This document shows positions 51,143-63,100 of a stretch of DNA of 64,000 nt, piece after piece. Below the pieces are notes generated by a model. The model saw only the letters and a list, made by a program, of their open reading frames with translations. It had not been told where the DNA came from and did not search any database. Origin of the DNA: CAYMST01 sp964393115. GTDB lineage: Bacteria; Bacteroidota; Bacteroidia; Cytophagales; Cyclobacteriaceae. A program made the translations under genes and the position numbers. Position 1 is the stretch's first letter. Every line of letters begins with the position of its first letter. Where the stretch lies: positions 1-64,000 of the forward strand of contig CAYMST010000001.1 in the NCBI GenBank assembly GCA_964393115.1, read 5' to 3'.

Positions 51143-54100
51143 TTATTTCAATATAAGCCTTATATTCTTTCTCAAGTTGCCAGCACTAATGCGGACGGTA
51201 TAGGTACCTGATGCTAGTTCATTTCCGAAGCTTAATGATTCATTCATTTCCCCTTGCGCATCCGAGATATGGGTACTAGATAGTACCATTCTACCAAATA
51301 GATCAAATACTTCTACGTTTACGCGCTCAGCGGCATCCAGATTTATTCCTCTTAAGCTTAGTGTTCGCTCCGTAGAAGGGTTCGGGTAAATACTAAATTC
51401 CGAATCCGACCCATTATCTTTTCTCATACGAATCATGATGATATCGGAATACTCAAATTTCCCGTCAAAATCTACTTGCTTCAAGCGGTAATAATTGGCA
51501 CCGATCAACGGATTTCTGTGCTCAAAAGAATAATCTGTTTCGAACGAAGTTGTTCCTTGGCCTGTCACAGTACCTATTCGCTCAAAATCCACACCATTTA
51601 CCGAATAATGTACCTCGAAATAGTCGTTGTCAAGCTCACTGGCCGTTGTCCAGTCCAGCATCACATTATTGCCGTCAGCATACCCTGTGAAGCTACTCAA
51701 CTCTACAGGGAGCCCTCCATCACTTGAGCCATGGGCAGCAGGGGAGAATGATGTCCATGGAGTAGAGGAAGTAACCGAACCTGCCGTTTGATTTCCGGTG
51801 TAGCTTCCGTTTCCTTCATCCTGCCAGGTTCCTCCAGTGTAGTGCGCTACACTCATCACAGCAGGATTTGGAGCAAAACTAGTCGCATCCCAGAATAAGG
51901 TTACATAAGGGTGACCTCCATGACCATTGACATTGGATAGATCCCAGTACTCAATAGCACTTACGTGTGTCATCCCTCCACCTTTTGGCTGACCTCTATT
52001 TGGGTGTGGCGTATGGAAGAATTCAGAGCTATATTCATCAGTATTTGAAGGGCTACCTTGAATATTGGATATACCTAATCTAGCGATTCTGGCACCATCT
52101 CCTATTGGGAATATAAAATCATCATCTCCAATCTTATGCACAGGACCGACTACATAACTGTTTCCGTCAACATCCGTCCCCGGGAACGTCATAGGTGACG
52201 TTTCCTCTGCTCCGTCAAATGATACAGTAGCACCGTCATTGAATGTAAGTGGATTAGAAGAGGAAGCTCTCACAAGCCCAACCAGGAAATTAACATTGTT
52301 GTTAATATTAATGTCGGTCCCCAGTTGAATATCGCTATTACCAGCGGCAGTATTACTGATGACCAAATTATCTAAAGAAAACTCAGAGACGTTTCCTGTG
52401 ATGACCTGTATGGCGGTTCCATTGAAAACCACTGTACTAGTACCACCAGAAACATCAATCGTACCATCCACATCAAAGTTATTTCCACTAAACTCAAGGT
52501 GTTTATCACCCAATGCGAACGTTACACCGGCCCCTATAGATAAGTCACCTTGCACGCCCAAAGAATCCAATAGTGTTTTGGTTCCGGTACCGGACAGCGT
52601 TACGTTATTTAACGTAATATTGGTGTTCTCTGAAGCACTACCAATGTTTTGGCTAGCTCCATTGAACGTAACAGTCGATAAATTATCAATAAATGAACCG
52701 TTCGTGTCATCTACGACCAAGTCTCCACCCACAGTTGTGGTATGAGATGGGTTAAGCACCTCATAGACTCCATCTAAGATAGTAAAGTCATTTTCTACTA
52801 CCAATGCCGAAGAACTGGTGAATCGTACACCAGCACCTGTTCCGGCACCATCTATGATCAGGTTATAGAAGTTACCACCGCCTGATATGGTCACGTTCGC
52901 ATCAGACGAAAGTGTTGTAGTTGACGTTCCCGGGTCAAATGTTCCATTGTTTGTCCAGCTATTTCCAACGGATACCGTACCACCACTTATGATAATAATG
53001 GTCCCATCATTAGTAAGCTCATCCACTACCGTAAGCGTCTCATCATCATAGATGGTCAATACTCCTCCAGATAGTATGGTTAAACTGGCCGTATTACCAC
53101 TACCTGTAGAACTATTGATTACCGGCATTGGATTAGGACTTACATTAGGAATTCGTACTGTATTGACACTAGAAGGAATTCCATTATCCCAGTTTGCTGC
53201 ATTATTCCATAAGCTGTCTGAAGCACCGGTCCACACCGTTAACGGATTCGTATAGGTCCATCTTATCTCTCCTGTTGAAGCACTGCCATCATCTAACTCT
53301 AAAGCCTCACCTGATGCGGCCCCTTGAGCATCTAAGAAAATGAGGTTATTCCCAGCTCCTTCATTTCTTCTAACACTATTAGTAGGACCGGAGTTGAACG
53401 TGAGATTAGTTGCAGTAATATCAGAAGCAAAGGCGTTACTAGATCTTAGGTAGTAAGAAGCACCGCTTCCCTGGTCAAATATTCCGTTATCCAAGCCTTC
53501 AAGTACAGATCCAGCTTGTAACCATAAACCTTCATTGTCGATGAATTCAACTTTGAAGTGGTTAGCCAGGAACCTTCCTCCTGATTTAACCGTGAAATCG
53601 TACCTTCCAGTAACATTCGTTAACAAAGCAGTATTCGCTTGATCAGCGCCGGTTAATCTGAAATCACCACCACCCTCGACGCTAAAGTCAACATCGTCAT
53701 CAAGCGAAACGGTCTCGTTTGCCCCAACCCATAGGGTATCGTAAATCCGAACGGCATCTTGAGTACCATCGTCATTACCTATGGTCAAGTTGTAACCATT
53801 TAAGTCTAACTCACCTTTGATAAGGCTGAAGTCATGAGAGATCACCAAGTTGTTTCCTAAATCATACTCTACATCATTTCCTAATGCCTGACCAATGACT
53901 AGGTTATAGAGCGATGACGACCCAGGGTCAAACGAAATTGGAGTTGTAGTTGATGATGGGATAAGACTAATGGTTTGGGTTTTCGCATTCAGCGTTCCAG
54001 CGTTCGTAAATGTACCTCCGAGCGTCATATCATATGAGGATAAATCCAGTGTTCCACTATCGATAGAAAAACTATTGGTAACCGAAAGGTCACTAGCTAA

Positions 54101-57100
54101 CGATACTGTTCCGGCTACGTCAATTATCAAATCATAGAAGCTACTGATATTATCCAAGTTTTCAATACCATCTGTAGAGTTAAGTACAACTCTACTCGTA
54201 GCAGGTGTAAAGAAGGCACTAGACAATACAATCCATCCTCCACCTACTTCAATATCATCTTCCGTACCTTGACAAATCAAACTTGCACTCGCTTCGAAGT
54301 TAAAATCACCATCAATTCGAAGATCTACCGTATCCTGATCGGCAGAGTTTATTTTAAGTACCGAATTCACCTGTAATGTTACATTCTTAGCAAATGCTGT
54401 ATCCGCATCACTATCTATCACGGGCTCATTTAAGGTTTGTGGAATAATCACATCCTGAGTGATTAATGGAACGGTGTTTGAGTCCCAGTTACCCCCAGTA
54501 AACCAGTCACTGCTAACAGTACCTGTCCAGGTTACAGTAGGCGGTGCTAACCACTCTATGAGGTCATTTGGATCTTCCTCATCATTTGGTCCTGCGAACC
54601 CTCCGGAGTAGTTGAATACCTGAATATTACCAGTTGTTGCACTTATTTTATTGATATTAGTTGCACCACCACCTGGATTATCATCGAAGATGATGTTTTC
54701 AATTCTATCGCCATCGGTAAGATTTTGAGTATTTTCTATCCTTAGATATTTACCTCCAAAAGCTCCATTCTGGAAAATCCCATCACTGAAGTTATTGGTG
54801 GTACTGATTAACGTATTCGAGTTAATGAACAACCCATCTTCATTGAGGTACTCTATCACATAGTATCGAGCACCTATTCTACCCTCGTTACCAGGAGTAC
54901 CGGCTACAGAAAACAGATATTGAGTAGTACCCGTGGAGGTTACTGTGGCCACTTCAGTAGGAGTTCCAACTATATTAATGGCTCCTCCCGCTTGTACCGA
55001 AAGTGAAACTTGATTCCCAAGCCTTAAAGTCCCTCCAGGTTTTGCTGTAGTACTGACATTCAGAGTACCCGAAACACTTACGACATCTTGATAATCCCCT
55101 ACAGACAAGGTTTGTCCGTTCAGATCTAAGGTACCACTGGTTACAGTAAAGTTTCCTGTGAGGGTCAAATCCCCCACCAGCTCGTACGTTCTACCAGGTG
55201 CGTTAATTTCTATTGATCCCGCTATTGATGTCCCATTACCACTGATAGTAGGAGTACCTGAACTTGCGTTCAACATGTAAGTTCCATTACCTGAAGCTGC
55301 AAAAGCTCCTGTACCCGATGCATTCATATTACCTGCCACGTAACCATCATGACCATTGATATCAAAAGTACCGTTGAAAACATTCAAGTCACCACCAATG
55401 GTTACATTTGAAACTCCTACTTCAACAATACCTGATGGTTTGTTTACCACTACATCGTGGAATTCCTGAGTACCTGTTTCTCCTGGATACAACAATTGCT
55501 GTCCGTCTCCATCAAAAGTGACAGTTCCGCTTCGAGCAATAAATTGACCATCATCATTTCCCCAATTGGTAATCCAGTTTCCTGCCAAATTGATGGAATA
55601 GTTACCTGTAGAGGCATCTAATGTACTTCCTCTTACCTGTAGGTAACCATTAATTTCAATGTTACCACCCAGCGTTTTAGTATTGTCATAAAGTAAGATA
55701 AGGTTACCATAACCGACTCCTCCTCTAATGGTCTGGTCGATTGTACCATAGTACAAAGACAGACTTGTTGGGTCAAGATCATAAGTCGCAAAACCCGATG
55801 GGAAGTTGTTGCTACCATTGATATATATGGCTTCACCAGCACCCAACGTAAAAGTTCCTGTTCCCGAAGTATTGTCAATGGTATACGTCTGTGTAACGAT
55901 TTGATTTATGGAATTGGTAATGTTTACATCACCGGTCACATCCACATTTCCATCTTCCACTTGACCAGCGTTAATAAGCCCTAATTGAATTCGAGCCCCT
56001 CCAGTGAATACTAGGTTATGGAACTCCACTGGATTATCACCACTTGTATGCTGTCTGATATACTGAGTTCCTGAAACTCTATTAAAATCAACCGTTCCTT
56101 GACCAGTCCAACTATTTGGATCCGCAATCCAGCTTACCCCTGACATATAGTATGTTTGACCGCTTACTCCATTAAAGGTACCGTAGATAAATACATCGCT
56201 TGCAAGGTTCATATCACCATTACCGGTGAAGACGACTCCAGATTCGATAATAAAATAATCGTTGATACTAATCGTACCCTGAGATGACTTGGTTCCAGAA
56301 CCAGATGCGGTCAACTCATCAAACTCCATTGCCGTAATGGTCTGATTTGCTCCATTTAATATTACTTCACCGTCAACCGTTTGGTCAAACTCTCCACCAG
56401 TACCATTTATGTCTCCAGCCACATAGAAGTTATACCCACCAAGTGTAGGAATTACCTTAGCAGAATTTTCTATGGTCAAGTCTCCTTCTACCGTTAAGGT
56501 CGATGCAGAAAGACTAAAGTCTCCAGCATTAGTAGCATTTGAGAACTTAAGATGGTGGAAATTGATGGTACCAGGATTGATCGTTACGTTCGATCCAGCA
56601 TTGGCGTCAAACGTTACAGTTCCATCTCCGTTATCAAATATCGCTCGTGTACTCGTCGTCCATGATCCTTCTACAAGCAGATTCGCTGTGGAGTCCATGA
56701 TTAATGCTCCACCACTACCGTCTCCTAGTGTCACATCACCGTCTATATCTAACACTGCACTATCCAAGAGTTTTATAATTCCATCCTCAATAATAAGTGC
56801 ACTTATATTTACCGTACTATCTGTAATAGTTGGGTTAAAAGGACTTCCTAGAGCGATAACGGCTTCCACATCATTTGAGGCAATTGAAGGCACACCATTG
56901 TCCCAGTTAGAGGCTGTATACCAATCGGTACTTGTTCCTCCCGTCCAGCGTGTGTCTGTTGGCTCTTCCCAACGTAACTGACCGTTATACGCCGCTGGTG
57001 TTGTAGCATCTCCGTCATCTTCGTATAGTCCTCCATTTCTTCCTAATGGCCCAGAAGTACCTCTAAACACTGTGGAGTCATTACCGCCAGCATTAGATCT

Positions 57101-60100
57101 GGTTACGTTATAATGCGAACCTACTGTTGGCGTTCCTCCAAAGCCGAAAACAACATTGCTAATGGTAACTGTATCATCCATCTCTAAGGTCAAGTATCTA
57201 TTACCAGATACTGGGTTATCATCACCTCCTGTACCGTTACCAGCATCTGTAGCCAGTTGTGAAAAGGCTCCATTGCTAAAGTTATTTCCTAAGTTATCAG
57301 GGTCTAGGATGGCACCATCCTCTACTTCGAGACCTTCATCTGTTAGATATTGAATGTTGTAGTATTGGGCTTCAATTTCACCACCTGACTCAATATTGAT
57401 ATCTATTCTTTCACCTCCATCGTATCTGGCTACGGAAGCGACATTCGTCACATCGCCTACAATTCTTAGTCTTCCTCCGCTTTGTACATCTAAGTTTCCA
57501 CCTATCTCCGTGTCGGCGTCGTCTCCTCCGTCATCCGCACAACTGAATTGAAGAATGGCACCTGCATCTACTTCCAACACTCCGCCATTTCCAATAATAT
57601 TCAGTTCCGCGTCTGGATCATTGGCATCATTATTTCCCAGTGTCAATGTGTTACCGTTAAGGTCTAATGTAGCGCTAGACAGGGATAATGCATTTCCTGA
57701 AGTATTCCCCAAAATCCACATGTCATCGGTCATCGTATATCTTCTACTACTATCACCTTGGAATATTACTTGAGAAAATAGTTCATTATTCGTTGTTATG
57801 GTTTCAGAAGTAGTATCAACTGAATTGAATATCACCGTGCCATCTCTTTGGACGAAATCACCACCACAAATCCAACTACCATTTACAGTCATTTGATAAT
57901 CACTTCCATTAATGACGTCAATATTAGTTGCAGCTGCTATTGTAACGTCATTGACCAAAATATTACCTGATAGCTGCTTAGTTCCTGACGTAGCTGTGGT
58001 TATGTTCGGCACACCAGTGATATTGGCATTTGCCGAGTCCAGTATTGGTAATACCTGAGTACCCGCTCTATCGAATGTTAGTGTGGCGTTATTTCCTCCG
58101 CTACCTAGGATCCATGATCCAGCAGGGTCTATGGTAAACGTGTTACTTGCTATGGTATGTGTGAGACTACCAAAATCAATTTCAGCATCAGCAGCAATAG
58201 CAAAAGCTCCGTTTTCTATGTTAAATCCATTATTCTCTACCGTTACGGTAGTTCCAGTAGAGTTATTTACACTTAGGTAACCAATTGAGTTTGTACCTGG
58301 ATCAATGGTCGCGTTTCCACCTGTAAATGAGAATGGATACGTGGTAGATGGCGCGTTGATAGTCCCATTATTTTGAAATACCTCTCCTGAGAAATTGACA
58401 CCTCTATAGTTAAATAGAACCGTGACACCAGAAGCAATCGTTATCGAGTCATTGATATTAATGGTTTCATCTCCGTTGTTAGGGTATATCGTTTTCGTAC
58501 CTCCTCCAGAGAATGTTACCTTTTCAAGGTCAAAATCGAATCCTGAACCATCATTATCTATGATAAACTGGTCACCACTACCGGAAAATGTTACTCTTGT
58601 ACCCGCAGTCGGGATGTAATCTCTGAGGTCAATATATGCTCCATTTAGCGTCAAATTATTTCCACCATCTTGCAGAGTAGGGTTATTGTTCATAACCAGG
58701 TTACCATGGGCAGTAAGGTCACCGTCCATAGTTAATGTACCCGTGTTATACATATAGATTAAACCGTATTCTAAATTACCAGAGTTCGTGAATATAGTTT
58801 GATCTCCGGATGCCCTAAACTCAACCTGACTGGTTGGGTCCATTTCATAATGTGCAAAACCGGTAGGAAAGCCAGTGCCCACTACTCTAACATCTAGCTG
58901 TGCGTTAGATTCAAAAGTCAAGGTGTCATCACCATCGCTAGTAATGGTATAAAGTGATTGATACATTCTCACTCCGTCACCCACAGTGAGATTTCCTTCC
59001 ATAACCACATTAGAGTTGAACTGTTTTGTACTAGATCCTTGTAAGGAAAGGCTTCCTAACCTTCTTGAGGTAGTATTAAAGTCATTGTCAACCCAGAAAA
59101 ACTCTCCAGTGTGTACGATCCCCCCACCGTTCCAGGCCATGGAGTCCGTATTATCCAAATTAAAGGCATCGGCTAATGTAATTGTATGACCGTTTACGTT
59201 AAAGGTTACATTACCATAGTGCACTAAGACATCATCGTTGACCGTAATATCACCTTGTAGCGTTGCTTCAGTATCGGTATTATTCAATGCTCTCAGGTAT
59301 AAATCATTATAAGTAATGTTTCCTTGTACTGACATCGCACCGTCCTGAAGGTACTCTACGATTCCACCCGTTAAGCTATACTCACCAGCAGTTGGGAAAT
59401 TACTATCCCATATTCGTAAAGTTCCTCCGGTCTGAGAAAGTGTTCCGGTAATATTGACGGTGACACCGCCTGTGAAAATATCAACAAAAGCATTTTCTGA
59501 GATGACAGAGAAGTTACCGTTCACCGTAGTACTTCTTTGAATTCGCTTAGTAGCAGAATTTTGGAAAATAATATTATTAAATGTTAAGTCGTGGTTATTA
59601 TCCGACTCAATAAGTTGTGTGGATGTTCCATTGAAAATGACAGTACCAGTACCCGGCACAAATGCATCCGTTTGGTCCAAGTCCCAATGCCTTCCTACAA
59701 ATATGGTCCGGTCGTTACCAGACACATTCCCCGTACCACTTACAAAAGTTACATCTGCGGCCATCGCTATATTACCATCGATACTCTTGGTTGCCGCGCC
59801 TTCGAAATATGCACTATATAAGGTACCTCCGGAGATACTCTGCGAACCAGACGTTCCGTTAAATCGAACTAATGATTGACCTGGTTCAAATATTCCGCCT
59901 TCTACTAACCAGTCTTTATTGATAAAAAAGTTAAATCCACTAGACGCGTCACAAGTTCCACCTCTTAACTCAAAGGCGTTGGAAACTGTAACCACAGAAC
60001 CTAGGGTATAGGTAACGCTATCTCCCCCTGCTACGGTAAGGTTATAAAAAGGATCTCCGTTGCCATTAGTCGTAATAGAGTGGATACCATCAGTACCATT

Positions 60101-63100
60101 GAAAACAACTGTAGCCGAACCTTCATTAAATGTTCCATTATTTGACCAAGCACCTGCTACATATAGTCTTGATGCCGGATCATCCGTCATATCTACTGTA
60201 CAACCCGAAAAATTCGTGAAGTTTCCGGCAACGTTTAATTTACCGGCACCTTGAAAGGTTAAGTCACCAGCATTTCGAATAATCAAGCGCGCTATCGAAA
60301 AGCTATCAGAAGTGGTAATAATAGGGTTGAATGAACTACCTGCTTCTAGATAAACAATATCATCAGCATCTGGAATATTATCTGCATCCACATCACTAGG
60401 ATCACTCCAGTTTGCCGCATCACTCCAATTGGTGCTTGATCCTCCTATCCAAGTGAGCCCGGCATCTTCATTCCATAGTACATACCCAGTCGTGGCTCCT
60501 CCATCAGGAACATCCGACTCATCTTGTGCACCTGCTAGGGTACCACCAGCAATTACAAACTCAAACGTACCGGTTGGTAGATTTGATCCATCAACAGCCA
60601 CGTTATTAGTTGGACCAGCATTGAAGACCACATTATTAGCTGATAAAGCTCCGAGGCTAATATTTGCCAACGTCATATACGAGGTGCCGGTACCTGATGT
60701 GAATGTTCCATCACTGAAGTTATTACCTGTGGTCGATCCATCAATGGTACCGCCTTCTATTCTTATTCCATCACCAGAGGTACTTGATATCGTGTAATAT
60801 CTAGCTTGGATGTCTCCCCCAGACTGTGTAAACGTAAAACCACCTGCATCGGCAGCTCCAAAAGTTGCGGGTTCTCCTTCTAAACCAACCACTTCAAGCG
60901 TTCCTCCAGTTTTGTTAAAGTCGGGGTCAGTAGCTAAATCATTGATGATTAGAGAAGACCCTTCATTTACTAAGAGTGTACCGCCCGACATATCAATTCC
61001 TCCTCTATTGATGGTAAGCGAACGACCATTTAAATCAAGTGTACCAGCAGTCATGGTAAACTCATTATTCGTGTTATCTCTTACCAAAAAGTCTCCCGTT
61101 AACTCATAAGTAGCACCAGTCGCGTCTATCTCAAAATCACGAACCTGATCACCTCCCAAGTCAATAGAATGCGTACCAGAAGAACCGTTCATCACGATTT
61201 TATGATTTTCATGGTAAAACAGGAAGTCCCCACCTTCGTTGATCAGGTCACCTCCTACATATAAGGTTTGAATATTGGCATTATCGTATAAGCTGAAGTT
61301 ACCAGAGACCAATCTTAAATCATTCAGTACATCAATTCGATCGTTAAGTACTACACCACCACGTTGTACCAAAAAATGTATGCCCGGATCTATGTTGATC
61401 GTCAAGTTATAAAAGTTCTTATCTGCTTGCGTTCCGCCACTCCCATTATCAGTTCTATAGTTTGTCCAACTTCCTACGAAGGTTACGGTACCCTGACGTG
61501 GGTTAAAGGCACCATAGTTGTTCCAGCTTTCCTCGACTGTTACTGAATAGTTACTTGCCGATACGTCTAATGTAGAGTTGTTGAAAATATTAAGCTCACC
61601 GTCGCATGATATATTTCCAGAAAGTAATAATGAAGTTGGGTTTGTTCCGTCTCCGATATCTATATCATGGAAAGTAGATGTGCTAACCGTTACAGTGCCA
61701 GTGGTATTTAGGAAGTTCACAGAATTTTGATGCTGAAAAGTACCGTTATTATTCCAGTTGCTTCCCATAAAATTAACCTGATACCACCGAGCATCAAATG
61801 TTGATTCGCTTGAAATGGTTAAGTCACCTTCAACAGTAAGGGTATTATTTACCAATTCCTTATTGCCACTATTCTCAAACACCAACGTCGGTAGCATCTC
61901 GCTGGCATTTATCATTCTAAGATTTTGTTCGGTCTCACCATTCATTACGACAACACTATTGGTTGGATCCGCATAGGTAATGATGGCATTGCTATTGATA
62001 TAAAAGTCTTTTTTGATTTTCACCGTATCTCCAGACATATCAAGAGTGGAGTTGCCCTCAATAAATAAATGGAAACCAGCTTGAATAGTAGATTGTACAT
62101 CCAACGTTGATGAATTAGTGACATACAAACTATTAAACGAAGAAGAAGGGTTTGTAGCAATGGTTTGCGTGGTACCCCCGTTAAAATCCGTGATAGAACC
62201 AGTTTGTGTGAATGTTCCAGTACCAGTTTCTGACCAGTTTCCAGCTACATCAATGGCTTCGTTTCCTGCATCAACCGTTACTCCATCGCCTATTGTTACA
62301 TTACCATCAATTAAAAGTGCTCCTGTAATGGTCTTAGTTCCAGAACCGGCGAACGAAATATTATGAAAATCCGAAGCGCTAATTACTTGATCTGCACCAT
62401 TAAATGTAATGGTAGGTGACGCGGTATTGGCAGGACCTGATTCATCATCACCAGTAAATGCCGCTCCCATATTCCAGTCTCCAGCTACTGTATGACTATA
62501 ACTGAGGTAATTTTCAGCTCCAAAGAAAAGTGTACCAAAGCGGAATACTGGGTTTCCGCCTACTCTAGAGACGTTTCCTTTTATGTTAAGAGCGCCTCTG
62601 ACATATTTATTTCCACTGCCTGAGAATTCGATGGTACCAAAAGTTCCCCCGTTAAAGTTTGGAATTGATTGGTTGCCAGCCAAGTCGAATCGCACTGTAC
62701 TTAGTGAATCAATGGTGACAATATCTGCTGGGTCATCATCATCAAACCCTTCCGCAAATCCGTCATCATCATTAGAACTAGTATAAATGATACAATGTGC
62801 TCCGAGAGTAAATGTATCTTCTTCACCATTATTACCGAATATTTGATTGTCGTCAATATCCACAATGGTAGTGTTAGAGGCTGACCCATTCGGGTTTTCT
62901 ATGATAAATGCGTCTTCTATACTTATGTTGTCATCTATATATATTCTTCTAATGGCAGTGGGACTTTCGGAATTTGTAATTCTCAGCGTTGCCACACTAT
63001 AATTTCCTGATATAGGACCGTCCATTACTTGCTGTCTGTTGGCATCCAAGATCAATACCGTATTACCAGCATCAAAAACAGGACTTCCAGCAGTTGTACC